Notes: generated by a model not told the origin, from the sequence alone. Positions 46,466-59,063 are shown, counted from the first letter of the stretch. The stretch is 64,000 nt of DNA from Exophiala sp. HKRS030 (GCA_023897205.1 JAHWDD010000006.1:4030001-4094000); one strand, 5' to 3'. Numbers and translations are program-made.

Positions 46466-47438
46466 GCTGATAGTCTCAACGATAAAAGTCCTACCACCAC
46501 TACCGTATCGAAGCACATTGGCTGAGTTCCCTCAAAATAATTGAGGGCAGTGAGGACAATACATGACAATGTGTTTGTACATATGTCAAACTAGGAGACC
46601 TGCAATTTCCCGGGAGACTGTCTTGAAAAGTTCCATTTAATTAATCTGAGTAACCGATCAGAAGGAAAGTGCTCAGCATATATAATGCCTACCATCTTTC
46701 AACCTTGAGAACCTCACACCCTGCGCATGTCACTATATTACTCCGCTGTAGTAATTCCTCTTTCCCGCATAGAACCGTAAGATGCAGATACTGACATTTT
46801 CTTCTTACCGTGACAAACACAAACCCACACCCTCACTATCGCTTCAATATAGGAAGACCTCGTCCACACAAGAGTCAGACCGAGCCTGTGACTATGATAA
46901 GTCCTAATGTGGGAAACACTAATCAGGTAAGCTGTTTACAAAACCACCAAGAAGGTGCTTTTTGACCGGTACATGTTTGAATATATTAGCGAGTTAGGTC
47001 CGTTAGAGAGTTTTGCTGCAGACTGTGAGTTGAGACTCGACGTCATCTCATGATATTGATCAAATCCTTTATCCGTTCGGACTGAGTCTCCGCAATTTCT
47101 GATATATTGACGATTCCCTTCCCACTTCCTATCGTCAATAGGTCACCAGAACACTGTTCTCTCAATTTCATGGACTCTTGATCATTGTGTCTCAACGAGA
47201 CCTCCATCTCCCATGCCTCGCTGAGCAACATTTTCTTGACGCGTACCACAAAGAACAACCACGTTCTTGGTATATAGGAGATCTAATAACGAGACCCCGG
47301 TTGATTCCGATAACCCAGGTTATGCCCAGCTGCTTCCCTCAAACTACCCTGGTCCGATCATTAAAGCAGACGAATCTGCAGTTGATCCATCCACCTAACT
47401 CCCTAAATCCACTCAATTATCACAACATAAACAGCAGA
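46466..47438. other. 1 kb spacer before the GST gene
   Basis: No coding signal. Only the GST promoter and the GH17 3' region are expected here. A small minus ORF at 47043-47258 is not supported. Confidence 0.4.
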
Positions 47439-48347
47439 ATGGCGTCCTCCAACACCAACGTCGACACGTCTCTGCATCCACACCTCAGTGGGCGCGCCGC
47501 AACATTTGCATCTGCACATTCATCTCCAGCCCCTCTAATCCTGTATGGCGGCTGGTTCTGCCCGTTTGTACAGCGGACATGGATCGTCATGCACGAGAAG
47601 AAGATCCCTCATCAATATATCGAGATCAATCCATACAAAAAGGATCCCGAATTCCTCGCTCTGAACCCACGCGGTCTAGTTCCCACGCTAGCTGTCCCTG
47701 TTGGCAGTAACAAGGACGGGGACAACACGGACAACAACTCCACCATCACCCGCAAACCACTCTACGAAAGCACAATCCTCTGCTCCTATCTCGACGAAGT
47801 CTACACATCACCCACACAGCACGGCCCAGCATTACTCCCGGCCTCCTCGTCGCCAACATCGGCCTACCAGCGCGCCCATGCCCGCATCTGGATCGACCAC
47901 ATCAACACCAAGATCATCCCGGGCTTCTACCGGTTCCTGCAACACACGCCAACAAAACCTTACTCCCTCGACGAAGCACGCACCGAATTCCTCGGCCACA
48001 TCGCAACATTGATGCGCGAAGCCGCCCCATCCAGCAGCGGCCCATACTTCCTCGGCGAATCATTCAGCATGGTAGACATCATGCTAGCCCCGTGGGCGGC
48101 GCGCGCGGCATTGCTAGATAAATTCAAAGAAGGCGGGCTGGGCATTCCCGAGGAAGGGCATGGAGGGGACGATGAGCACGTATGGACCCGCTGGCGTAAG
48201 TGGAAAGACGCAGTTCTGAACAGGCAGAGCGTCTTGGACACACTCAGCGATTGGGACAGATATGTCGAGGCCTACACGAGATATGCAGAGGATACCACAC
48301 AGAGTGAAGTGGCTAAGGCAACGAGGTCGGGCAGGGGTTTACCCTAA
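47439..48347 (+). CDS. Omega-class-like glutathione S-transferase
   Basis: Single exon of 302 residues from MASSNTNVDTSLHPHLSG. The thioredoxin-fold domain has ILYGGWFCPFVQRTWIVMHE, where CPF is the omega-class active-site Cys motif; then LNPRGLVPTLAVP (cis-Pro) and YESTILCSYLDEVY (glutathione gamma-Glu contact). The C-terminal helical domain ends YFLGESFSMVDIMLAPWAAR. Omega enzymes act as glutathione-dependent thioltransferases or dehydroascorbate reductases. A loop of about 20 residues (SNKDGDNTDNNS) lengthens the N-domain. The frame is intact. Confidence 0.92.
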   Translation: MASSNTNVDTSLHPHLSGRAATFASAHSSPAPLILYGGWFCPFVQRTWIVMHEKKIPHQYIEINPYKKDPEFLALNPRGLVPTLAVPVGSNKDGDNTDNNSTITRKPLYESTILCSYLDEVYTSPTQHGPALLPASSSPTSAYQRAHARIWIDHINTKIIPGFYRFLQHTPTKPYSLDEARTEFLGHIATLMREAAPSSSGPYFLGESFSMVDIMLAPWAARAALLDKFKEGGLGIPEEGHGGDDEHVWTRWRKWKDAVLNRQSVLDTLSDWDRYVEAYTRYAEDTTQSEVAKATRSGRGLP

Positions 48348-48960
48348 AAATGGAAAGGAGAATATACTTGTAACCCAGCAGGAGTAACACACAGCTAGGT
48401 CAAGCGTTAGGACTCGAGACGATCTGATAGATTGTAGACAAACAGCATACAGGCATGAAGGCTCGTACGATGAAATCCATGGCCGCCATTGGCACCTCTG
48501 AGATGGAAAATGCCGCAAATATCATCTTGCTATTGCCCTACTCCCTTTTTCTCGTCCGAGAACTTCTACACTCGTATCCATCCTTTGTGCGGAGAGTAGA
48601 CGCATTAGACAAGAACATGTGAACCAAGAAATAAATGGATTTGTTGTTTTCGCTTGCTCGTGCCTATTTTATGCCTGCGGCTTGTCATGGGAGACTAAGT
48701 AGTTGGTACAGACCAGACTACGTCCTGCCAATCTTCGAGAGTTCAACCGTGAGAAGGACAACACCCTTTCTCTCCGCCTCGAACCCTTGGGTGATGATCT
48801 AGCCTTCCATCCAATGTCGGCTTGACCCGGCGTCTGCAGGTAGTCGACGGCGACAGCATTCCACATCCACAGCACTCGAGCAAGAACCCCACTAGGCTCT
48901 TATCACCAACAGGCCCTATGGACGGAAAAACATAAAAGATCTCTCGGCCTCTAGCCTCTT
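48348..48960. other. 0.6 kb spacer between convergent genes
   Basis: 3' regions of the GST and capping-protein genes; no gene seen. Confidence 0.45.
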
Positions 48961-49923
48961 TCACCTCTTCGCATCACCTCTCAAATCGCCACCGAGGCCA
49001 TAGCCCTGATCTTCTCCCACTCGACCTTCTGGCGAGTGACGGGCAACTGTCTCCTGAGGGCCTTGAAACTCGTCTCGTTCAACGCGACCAGCGTGCGATT
49101 GACTTCCTCCTGGTACTGTTTCTCGATCGCGGCGATCTTGCGCACGATCGAGGCGGCATCGTTGTTCCTTCCCCCACACCGCCGTCAACAACGCTCACAG
49201 ACTCGATTTTCTTGCTCGTCGTCAGCGCCACGTTCCCGTCCTCGTAGTAATGCACGTGGACGCGGATCGAGCCGTCCAGCGTGCCGGTGCTGGGGTTGTA
49301 GAGGAAGGAACTCCGCCAGCGGCCGGACAGGAAGTTCTTCGGTGACGATTTAGTCGTCGAGAGCAGGATGGCGATTTGTGTGTCGTCTGCTGTGGCGGCG
49401 ACGAGAGAGGCGGATGAGCTGCTCGGTGGGTAGTGTTCGGCGAAGTGGGATGAGAGGGATTTTTGGAGGGATTGGATTAGTTGTGTGTGCGTTGTGTCGT
49501 GTGTGTAGGTTTGGCTGTTGCTGGCTTTGGATGTCGTGTGGTCGAAGTCGAAGGATGTAGAGGTTGCGGTGTCGTAGTATTTGTTGCTGCTGGAGGGAAC
49601 GCGGTTGTAGGATGAGATTAGGACCTGGAGGTTTTCTTGGTGTCAGCAAAGAAGTGGAGGTAGATCGGAGGGGAGGGATCGAGGGAGGGAGGGGTTTGAG
49701 TATGTCTTCTTGCGTCGTGCACACTCACATAGTCGCTCGCGCCAGGCAGCTTGACGGCCACGAGTTGGTCTTCATTATATTTCTGGAATGCCGGCTTCAA
49801 CTTGGCCACGAGTGACGGGTCGTTGTCCGAGGTGAGGGCCTGGATGTCTTTGACTACGTCTTGCAACTCGCCGGGAGGGGCGCCTTGTATGAAGGATGAT
49901 GTGATGTCGACGGTAGATCCCAT
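48961..49923 (-). CDS. cap1: F-actin capping protein subunit alpha, with two frame breaks
   Basis: Alpha subunit of the heterodimer that caps actin barbed ends. Minus-strand exons 49923-49729 and 49624-48961; with two added bases the protein is about 286 residues. The N-terminus has SSFIQGAPPGELQDVVKDIQ. The middle has NFLSGRWRSSFLYNP and DGSIRVHVHYYEDGNVAL. The C-terminal tentacle has LNETSFKALRRQLPVTRQK and ends GYGLGGDLRGDAKR. The frame breaks at the CCCCC at 49171-49175 and CCC at 49004-49006 (plus strand). One extra base at each restores the full family sequence. Two breaks in one conserved core gene argue for base-call error. Confidence 0.9.
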
Positions 49924-50542
49924 GGTGATACGACTCGGAGGGGATTGTTGTCGTTCGTAGCAGGTAGGTTGAAACTGCGTCGAGTGCTCTCAATTGGAGT
50001 CGATGTGAATCTAGTTAGCGGCGGGCAGTCTTTCCCTCGTTCGCCGGGTTTGAGAAGGTGGAAGATGGAAGTGAGATGCGGGAGATCCGCCCCACGTAGA
50101 CGCAGCCTTGGGCGCAGCCTTGAACGCAGCCTTGTGACTCGAAGTGGGACGAGAACGAACAACGGCAGCCTTGTCTTCCAGATTGGCGCCTAGGAGCCTT
50201 AACTAATAGGGGAGAGTTTGAGCTGCCAGTTTTAGCTGTAGCCTCAACCGAATAAGCCAGATATCTTAGTTACAGGTGTTGGGCTTGGGTAGCTAACTAC
50301 GGCGTAGAAGTCATAGAGGTGGATGTGAGGTATATATTGTCCTAAATAACTAGTTGGTTGCGTGCAAAAGACAAGTCACAAGAGCACTTTTGGTCTTGAT
50401 GACAGACATGATGCCATTTTCATTCAGTGTTGATAAAACTCGGTAAAAGTACAACAGAATCACAATATCTGTCCTAAGCAGCTCAAATTGAGTATAAATC
50501 TTCCAACGCTTCGCCAGACAACGCCTCGCTTATATCAAAAAT
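49924..50542. other. 0.6 kb spacer
   Basis: Promoter of the capping-protein gene and 3' region of the Nif1-like gene. Contains scattered TTAACTA/TAGCTAACTA motifs near 50210-50310. No gene. Confidence 0.45.
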
Positions 50543-52515
50543 TTAATCAATGCTCATACTCATGATTCCGTCATTGGTCTCGTTCATGCCCTGCATTCCA
50601 ACCTTTTTCGAACCAGTTGTACTGCCACCACTGTTGCTTCGATCACCATGACTATGGCCATGGCCATGGCCATGACCATGACCGTTGGCTTTCGGTGGCA
50701 GTTTAGACCATCCCTTATCGTTGGTCATGACTGGGCTTTGTGGCAGAACGGGACTACTATGAACACTCATCCCTGGTGACACAGCCCTTCTTTTGATAAA
50801 ATACCCATCAAAATCATCATCTCGTCGTCTTTTATTGTTGACTCGTCGTGCAACATCTCCAGCTGTAGGCGGATAAGCTGCAAGTGGCGTGGTTGATCTG
50901 GATCTGGATCGGTTGAAATGTCGAAGTGCAGGGTTGTCAAGAGAAGATCCTGGAGTGTCAGATATTTCATCGCTGATAGCTGATGAACTTTCTCGTGGAA
51001 TCACTGCTGGTGGTGGGGGAGTTCGATATCTCTCGTCAAAGGCGTTCCAAAAACCAAGCCCTGCCCCATTTCTCTCAGCTTGTCGACTAAAGCTATCGGC
51101 TGGTAATGACGTTTTTAAGTTCATGCTCATTTCTTCGATCGAGTCCTCAATTGGCTCGGCATTCATGGCAGTACTCGATTGAAGAACCGGTGAAGTCATC
51201 TGAGATGGTGATGGATCATTGTCATGCACTTGACGAACAACTTCGGCTTCACGTCTTGCTTCACTCTCAATCGGTGCTGCTTCCTCCAACAAAGCCGCTC
51301 GAATTCTTGCAAATCCCTTTGTCTTTGGCAAGAGATTTCCTCGTCGGGTAACGGCTCTTCTGATCACTCCACGAGGACCTTCGGCGTCCATGTCGGATAA
51401 TGACTGTCCATTATTGGATTTGTGATTTGCATTGTCCTCGCTATCGGAAAGATGGAGATCGTTCGTACCGAGACTCAAACTTTCCCGCCGAGACTGAACT
51501 TGTTGTCTTGTAAGCCCTGTGCCGAAATATCCATTTCCACTAGTTTCGACACTCTTCAGGACACCTGGTGATAAAGGTCCTGGAGAAGGTTTGGAACTGT
51601 TCATACTCACGCTACTAGAACTATGCTGACTCTTTCCTTTTCTTGTACGGGCGCGTCTGAAACTCATCAGATTAGGCTGAAAGCTCATTAGACTTGCTTG
51701 GGCAGGTGAGGGTTGATTATTCAGCCACTCCATTCCTGGACTGTTGATCAGAGCTGGCATCAATCCATTGAGTCGCGAGGCCGCTGGTGTGTTGAGAACA
51801 GGGTCGTCCAATTCTCTGTCTATGGCCATCTCATTGGACGAAGAATCCGAGTCTGAGTCTGAATCTGAACCAAGCATATTCACACTACTGACCGAGCTTG
51901 ACAGTGTCGTTCGGTCATTTGATAGTCCCCATAGCCCGTTGGAGAGATTACTGGGCGAATCAAGTACGTTGTTGGTGAAACTTCTGCGCCCAGGAATTGA
52001 AATACCTCGACCTGTTATGGGGATGCATCTGGAGAAGCCTCAGCCAGAGTTGAATGGTGTAGATTTGTGCATGCTCGTGTGTAATCCAATCCCCGCGATC
52101 TTCTTGGTAACATAGATGCCGGTGATCCATATATATGAGAAGAGTCCAGCTTGGGCGATAGGGGTGTACGGGAGATACTCGAGGCCGCTTCTGTTTCTGA
52201 GTAGTCCTTTGAAGGCATGTGGAGTGACAGACCGCGAGCGTGGAAGGAAGCACGAAGGGGCGTGATGGGGTCTGCAATTGCTGTGTCATCTTTGGAGACT
52301 CGTCTTTGAGGTTCTCGGAAGGCAGGTGAGGGTGAGAGAACAGGTTTGGGGGCATCGGAAAGTGATCGAGGTTTGGGAGATCCTCGTTCGGACACTCTCA
52401 AGGATCTTGGAGTTCGCTCGCTCTCGTACAGCCCCGACTCCAATTGCTGGGTAAGGGTGGACCTGCTTGATGTGGGAGTTTTGTCCATTTGACTGGACAT
52501 GATGGAGGTCGACAT
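50543..52515 (-). CDS. nif1: Nif1-like mitotic regulator (Ser-rich, disordered), one frame break
   Basis: Long, mostly disordered protein resembling fungal proteins annotated as cell-cycle inhibitor Nif1 (fission-yeast Nif1 acts on the Nim1/Cdr1 kinase). The best conserved block is RRAVTRRGNLLPKTKGFARI followed by RAALLEEAAPIESEARREAE. The N-terminal part (52515-52015) has RTPRSLRVSERGSPKPRS and NPITPLRASFHARGLSLH-type Ser-Pro sites. It joins the rest only if one base is added to GGGG at 52019-52022, giving DASPITGRGISIPGRR. With that base the protein is about 657 residues. A His-Gly run (HGHGHGHGHSHG) lies near the C-terminus. The name is by remembered similarity. Confidence 0.7.
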
Positions 52516-53038
52516 GTTATCGTCGTGTCTTTGTGCTTCAGTGTGCTAGGGTTCTTGAGGAGGAGGGGTGATTGTGGTTATTCTTTCAGACATGATTGCC
52601 CCAAGTGTGGTTGAATGGACTCTCACAAAACAGTTAGACGATCGAATAGCTTGTAGAAATAGAACAGAGGGTGCGAGTTATCGTGATTATTTCCTGGTGG
52701 TTGTCTCGTTGGTCGGCGGTTGCAGATCAAGTGAGAGGTTATGAAGGTCGTCAAGGATGGAGTCGAGGAGCAAATCATTTGACATCCGGAATTGGCACGT
52801 TCAACCACCCAATCATGCTTTCACCCCTCCACAATCCACAGTCCACATTGCGCTGTCTACTGTCCACAATCCATCTCCACCTCAAACCTCACATGTCATT
52901 TCGTTTTCTTGATATAAAGTCTCAAGTCACAAGACTTATCTCACGAAGGGCTTCTTTGTCATATCTTCTACATGATAGAATACTGTTCTCGTCACCTTTT
53001 GTCCCCATTTCCACAAATATCGACTCACCACCTTCGAT
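52516..53038. other. 0.5 kb divergent promoter (Nif1-like / hbs1)
   Basis: Head-to-head spacer; the plus ORF from 52671 continues out of frame through hbs1 exon 1 and is a shadow. Confidence 0.5.
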
Positions 53039-55616
53039 ATGTCTAACCGTCGAGTCAAGTCATTGGAGGTGGATGACGATGACTACGACGACTATGATGA
53101 CGACGACTATCAAGAAGAATCAACAGAAAATGATCAGCTTTCCCCTGAAGATCAAGAACAGATGCGTCAAGGAGTCATCAAGGTCCGCCAGGCTCTTGGA
53201 CCCAGCGTCCCAGCAACAGACAAAGATATTGAGGAAGCCCTGTGGCATTATTACTATGATGTCAGCAAGTCTGTTTCATATTTGAAAAGTGTGTCGCAGC
53301 CATTCCATCATATCAATTGTCCTCCCCCATCTCTCTACTAACCATGCCTAGACCAATATAAGTCTGTTGCCGCTGCCACACCAAAAAAGCAAGCTGCCGC
53401 ACCCAAAGGTATGTCAATTTCCTGACCTTCTCCCTTAGTGTATCACATCAATATGGGAGGCCTCCACATCCGGTGGTCATGATAGCTTGCAAATTCAGTC
53501 TCTCGGAAATGGCATCTGATGCGCGTCAGACTTAGCCGCAACCAACAGTGCTTCAATCCCGTTTTCTGCTTCGAAATTCTTTGAGGATTGCCCGTGGCTC
53601 CAGATTCCAGAACACCGCAAAGCCCATATCATCGTTGAGCCACTTTATCCTCGATTAGGTCTTTTGGGTGGTTCTGCCAAGCCAGGGAAGATGTCCAAAT
53701 TGGCAGCACTGGCCGCCAAACGAAGACAGCAAGGGAGCGAACAATCCGCGACAGCTTCAAATGATACAGTATCTGCATCTTCACAAGATTACACTGCAAG
53801 TTTGCAAAAGCTTAGACTCGGTCAAACCAGATCCCGAAGCAATGACACGAAGACCAACAATGGAAGTTTCAGTCCAAATGACAAGCTACTCCCGGGAGAT
53901 GATGCTCAGTTGCGAGGCGAGGAAGAATCTGTAACGGAAGCCGTTGAGGAACCACCTGATCCATCAACCTTGGTCGAATCCGATGTCCGCGGAACACCTT
54001 CACTATTTGCAAGTATCATGACCAGCCAGAAGGAACCTACACAACACCCACGAACAGCTCCTTTATCCTCGAACGAGCAAATCACTTCTCCGTTTGACTT
54101 CACACAACCGAGCCCGGATGACATTGTCACGAAGGCCCAGAATGTGAAAAGTCCGCGCTGAAATTAATTTTTTCCCTGGTCATTATCATCATTCTGAATA
54201 TCACAACTGACGACAACATTCGATTTAGCCCCGTCGTCAACTAAATCAAAGGTAAAAGAAGCCACCAAAGCGAAACCCGATCTGTCGAATGGTGTGCAGG
54301 AATTATCTATCCAAGAGCAACAACCAAAAATCAAAAGTAAAAATATCGATGTTCTGTCCGAGTACAAAAAGATCAAGCGGAAAAATGCCGCCAACTTTGT
54401 CGTCATCGGACATGTCGATGCGGGTAAGAGTACTCTTATGGGACGATTGTTGTTCGACCTGAAAGCCGTTGATCAACGTACAATGGATAAGTATCAAAAG
54501 GAAGCTGAAAGAATAGGCAAGGGCTCCTTTGCTTTTGCTTGGGTATTGGATCAAGGCACTGAAGAAAGAGCTAGAGGTGTCACCATTGACATCGCCACTA
54601 ACAAGTTTGATACGGACAAGACCAGTTTCACTATTCTCGACGCTCCAGGGCATAAAGACTTTGTTCCAAACATGATAGCTGGGGCCAGTCAGGCAGATTT
54701 TGCAGTCTTGGTCGTCGATGCTTCAACCGGTAATTTCGAGTCAGGCTTGAAAGGCCAGACGAAAGAACATGCTCTGCTAGTACGGTCCATCGGCGTCCAA
54801 AGACTCATAGTGGCCGTCAACAAGATGGACGTTGCAGGATGGTCAGAAGAAAGATTCATTGAGATCCATCAACAAGTGGCCACATTTCTTAATAGTGCCG
54901 GTTTCCAGTCCAAGAACGTCTCATTTATCCCTTGCTCGGGTCTTGAAGGGGGAAATATCCTTACACGTACTTCTGATTCAAGGGCTTCGTGGTACAAGGG
55001 TTCAACCTTGGTTGAGGAGCTTGATAAGTCCGAACCATCAACCTACGCGCTGGACAAGCCACTACGAATGACAATCAACGATGTTTTTCGGGGCGGCGTT
55101 CAAAACCCTTTGTCAGTCTCTGGTCGTCTAGAAGCCGGCACCATCCAAGTTGGTGAACAAACGATCATCATGCCAAGTGGAGAGACCGCCATAATCCGAA
55201 GCCTTGAAGTCGATGATGAACCGCAGGAGTGGGCAGTAGCCGGGCAAAACGTTGTATTGAACCTGACTGATGTTGACCCTATACACCTGAAGACCGGAGA
55301 TGTATTGTGCGGTACGACGTCACCAATCAAGAACATCAAAGAGTTCAGGGCCAAGGTTCTTACGTTCGACCATCTAACCCCAATGATCGTCGATGTCCAC
55401 AAAGGACGACTACACATCGCTGCTCGGATTACTCAGTTGATTGGCACCATCGACAAGACGACAGGAGCAGTGTTGAAGAAGAAGCCGAAGATCGTGCAAC
55501 CAGGAAGTGTTGTACGGATTTTGGTACAACTCGACCAGCCGACAGCCCTAGAAGCCCCAGCAAGGGTCGTCCTGAGAGCAAACGGGGAGACTGTGGCAGC
55601 GGGGTTGATTGAATAA
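53039..55616 (+). CDS. hbs1: Hbs1, ribosome-rescue GTPase
   Basis: Translational GTPase that works with Dom34/Pelota to split stalled ribosomes in no-go and non-stop decay. Exons 53039-53288, 53352-53408, 53530-54150, 54229-55616, about 771 residues, in phase. The acidic N-terminus leads to the HBS1 N-domain (DIEEALWHYYYDVSKSVSYL). Then comes a long linker with FSASKFFEDCPWLQIPEHRK. The GTPase domain follows with VIGHVDAGKSTLMGRLL, RARGVTIDIA, DAPGHKDFVPNM and NKMDVAGW, then EF-Tu-like domains 2 and 3. The third intron has a weak GTCCGC donor. The downstream AG keeps phase. The frame is intact. Confidence 0.95.
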
Positions 55617-55878
55617 AGTCATTTGGGCCGGCATGGTGGATATAGAATTGTTGAGATAGCCCAGATCAGTCAGGCAATCCACGTATATTCCTTGCATACC
55701 CATATCGCGAGAAAGCCATCACCTTACACCTTGCGCCTTTGTAATGCCATCATTGAATCTGATCTATCGAGCACCTGCTAATTCCATCGCCACGGTCGCT
55801 CAGCTCCTTGTGGTCGAGTTGTGAAATCGTGAAATCTGTCGAAATATGAAAATCGTATCCCACAGCACGGACACGACA
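55617..55878. other. Short convergent spacer
   Basis: 3' regions of hbs1 and the HIT gene; nothing else seen. Confidence 0.5.
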
Positions 55879-56561
55879 TCACTGTCTCCGTCGAGCCTCT
55901 CGTTGCACCTCTTTCAAGACCTTCAGATCCGATTTCCACATGAGCGGCAACCAACTGGGATACTTGAAGGCTTTTAACATCGGACGCGGACGGACAATGA
56001 CATGCATGTGGATGTGATGAACGGAGACAATGTCCGGGAAGAAGATACTGCCAAGCAGAGGTCTTCGTCCACGATGATAGCCGCAATGAATCGATGACCG
56101 AGGAATATCAACGCAGTGTTTCTCGATGAGGAGTTCTTTGACGGAATTGAATTTCTCGACTGGTGGCGGCGAGACAAGGTGTGAGTCGACATCATCAATG
56201 AGCTAGGCTCTGTGGGGGCCGTTTGTATCTTACCTAAGTGGATGTCTTCACCTGTGAGTGCCTCAATGTCTCTGATATGGCGCTCATACGTGGGAACTGG
56301 CATGAACAGCCAGTGCAACTGTCCCGCGGGTCGAATGTTGTCCACCACAATGATCTCGCTGTCCTGCGAGGTCTGTCAGAGAGGGTGTTCAGACTTCAGT
56401 GACCACGTATCAAAGTAGCTTTTAGGTTTGAATCGGTCAACACTAACCTCATATAAGATGCTCTTGAGATTTGCACGATTACAGAACGTGCAGTTATGCT
56501 GTTTTTTCTCCGTCCATTCGAGATGCGTGAGATAGTGCCAGATCTTCTTTATCCTGTCCAT
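55879..56561 (-). CDS. HIT-family (histidine triad) protein
   Basis: Minus-strand exons 56561-56448, 56363-56234, 56159-55879, 174 residues, in phase. The start MDRIKKIWHYLTHLEWTEKK leads to a CxxC-like pair (CTFCNRANLKSILYE), then DSEIIVVDNIRPAGQLHWLF and the triad VHHIHMHVIVRP. HIT proteins hydrolyse nucleoside phosphoramidates or dinucleotides. The spacing resembles HINT-type or aprataxin-like fungal members. The last acceptor was chosen at 56160-56161 because an earlier AG gives an immediate stop. Confidence 0.87.
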
Positions 56562-57084
56562 GGCTGCCCAAGGGCATTGGTTTCGTCAATGCTGCAGGAA
56601 AATGACCACCATATCTTCATAACGACAAGAAAGTCGGCTTTTTCATGTCCCTCAACTTTGATCCTCGACACTGATTATCGCTGTGCTCTAGCGGTCGCTC
56701 CTGGCTAGTCTCAAAACCGTGAGGCAACGGCCGCCTTCTACTCGTGAGGCTCTGGCGTCAACAATCTGCCGATGCTATTGGTAGTAGTTGTGGTTGAGGT
56801 GGCTGTGCAATGCATGCACCATCAGGCTGCCTTGTGGTAGACCCCACTCCAATGCGTGGTTCCTTTGAGAGATTAGGGCCAGAAACCCATGCATACAATA
56901 TCTTGATATGCCTTGGACTTCTGAAGTCGTCGGATTGATGTATCAATTATCCTTTTCAGCGTCTACGAGTATCTAGAGCCCTCTTCCGCGAATGCGTACG
57001 ACAATATCTGCCCAAAACCAATAGTCTCGGCGAGCACCGCCTCTTTGTTCCATCACACGATCTCTCAGCCTGATAGCTTTCACA
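56562..57084. other. 0.5 kb divergent promoter (HIT / two-TM protein)
   Basis: No coding signal; the short minus ORF at 56758-56946 is unsupported. Confidence 0.45.
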
Positions 57085-58064
57085 ATGACTGCACCGACGG
57101 CACCGAGCCTTCACCCGCAAACGCCAACGTTTAAGTATTCAGAAATATTCGAAGCCAGCCAAGAATGCATCAAAAGCCCCTCTCAGCCCACCTAAGACCA
57201 GACCAGAGAGTATTATTCACCGAACTCTCCATGGCTGACCTCAATGCCATCCATCAGTATCTCGGTATTGTCGGTAGTTTCGGCAACATCTCCACGTTAC
57301 ATCACCAGCAAGTCCTGCAACGAACAATCGTCCCCTCGCAATCTGCTCGTTTGCATCTAGTCTGGTTCGACCGTACGATCTTCATCAAGCCGCTGCCAGA
57401 CTGTTTGCTGAACGCCGCCTACATCGACGATGTTGTCCGTCCGAGCAAAGAGCTCTACGGCCTGGCTACAGGCTTCCTGTACAGCTACTGCCGCCTGATC
57501 CAGACGCCGCTTGATTTGGAGCTGGCGAAGAAATTGAACCTGGTCAATGAGGGTATCACGTGGGAGACGTGGTATAACTTCAGGGCTAGAGCCGTCTCGA
57601 GCATTCAGGCTATGGACATGAATCAACGGTGGAAGTATGGAGAGCTTCGCCTTGATCGATTGAATCTCGTCTGGGGGTTTACCGGTCGTGGATTTACTTA
57701 TTTCACCGTCCATCGGGAATACGGGACGTATTTTGAACAATACTTCAAGTTGTTCATCACTATTTTCGCCCTGGTTGCCATTATCCTGCAGTCGATGCAA
57801 GTGATCGTCACGACCAAGGAGACTTCCAAGGCCTGGATCAATATCTCCTATGGCTTTTCGTTCGCGACTTTGCTTGCGGTTGTTGCGTGTTTGGGGTACG
57901 TGCTGTCTGCGTTCATTCTTATGGTTGTCTACAATGCAGCCATCACCATGATGGCGCACCACAAGGTGTCTCGCAGAAAGAGGAAGAAGGCAAAGGGGCA
58001 TGCTGGCCACAGGAACTCAAACCAGTCTAACTCGACAGCGCAATCATCGGGCAGTCAAGTTTGA
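57085..58064 (+). CDS. Conserved fungal protein with two C-terminal TM helices, one frame break
   Basis: The ATG near 57085 reads MTAPTAPSLHPQTPTFKYSE. One base added to the CCCC at 57177-57180 joins it to the long frame, giving about 326 residues. The core has LSMADLNAIHQYLGIVGSFG, RLHLVWFDRTIFIKPLP, and EGITWETWYNFRA. Two hydrophobic helices follow (LFITIFALVAIILQSMQVIV and the SFATLLAVVACLGYVLSAF stretch), then a basic Ser/Asn-rich tail. The pattern matches a widespread Pezizomycotina family of unknown function, often mislabelled. An alternative without the correction starts at 57165. Confidence 0.72.
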
Positions 58065-59063
58065 CTTTACCCCGAGCGCCGTCATCGGATTTGCCCAGTC
58101 AATAGGATCAAGACGAGACTCAAGATGATTCCCGATAACCAGTCTTCATGGCCTTGTCGTGCTGTCTCACGCAGGCGATCGATAAACTATGCATTAGAAG
58201 GATGGTCACATTCCACAAGCTTCTTCGTGTTTTAGATGCTAAGCTCCGAATGCCGTCGTAGCAATTCCTGGTTCATTGAGCTTGCAGAGTCTTGCAATTT
58301 TCTGGTAAATATCGGACAAAGTCCACTATCGACAGTCTTCGTCAGATTTATCAGCAAGAAATCTCACTGGCGCAGCTGGTCACTACAGTGCCGTCGGTAG
58401 CCAGAACGAGGTGACAGTGGACTGCGAAGTAGCATGGGCACATTAGCCGTCAATCAAGAGCCTTGCGACTTGGTGAAATCGAGTTCATGTGGTTCAAGGC
58501 GCAGGAAGCAAGCTGTCGGAAAGCAAGCCTGTCAGCTAAGTGCCGGGTGCTTGGACTCTCGATATCTCCAAGGACGGAAAGATCAATCAAGCTATTTGTT
58601 TAATGCGGTGGTGGCGAAGCCTAGCGCCGAGTGCCTCTACTGCAGCTTCGCCTAGGCTAAAGGGGCCGAGGGGCCCGTCCCGCCGCTGGTCGGCCCCGTG
58701 GGACGCAAGTGGACGCATCAGCTATCACGAAGCCAACCAAAGTATAACCATTAGCTCTGACGATCATGATTACATGTCACTGTAATCTACCATTCTCGAT
58801 CGGGGTCTCAGATACAATACAACCAAGCGCCAGACCTGCAAAGGCCCAGTCACTATAAGAATAGTCCTTAGAATCATATGCAATGCCGTTGGTCGTTAGA
58901 GCATTCGCGAATGGCATCGGACCTCGACTACCACTGGCCATATCATGCCGTTTATAGCTGAAGGCGTCCATTTCCATGACAATCCGAACTCCATAATCTC
59001 ATGCCATGAGCAGAAGGTCGTCTGTCTCTCTCAACCTCAGACATCATCGATCTGGGTATCACT
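58065..59063. other. 1 kb spacer
   Basis: No gene recognised. A GC-rich patch lies at about 58660-58710. Short ORFs near 58434-58785 have no motif. Confidence 0.4.

Noticed and set aside
52671..53285. 204-codon plus ORF over the hbs1 start
   Set aside because: Out of frame with the clear hbs1 exon 1 and unlike any family.
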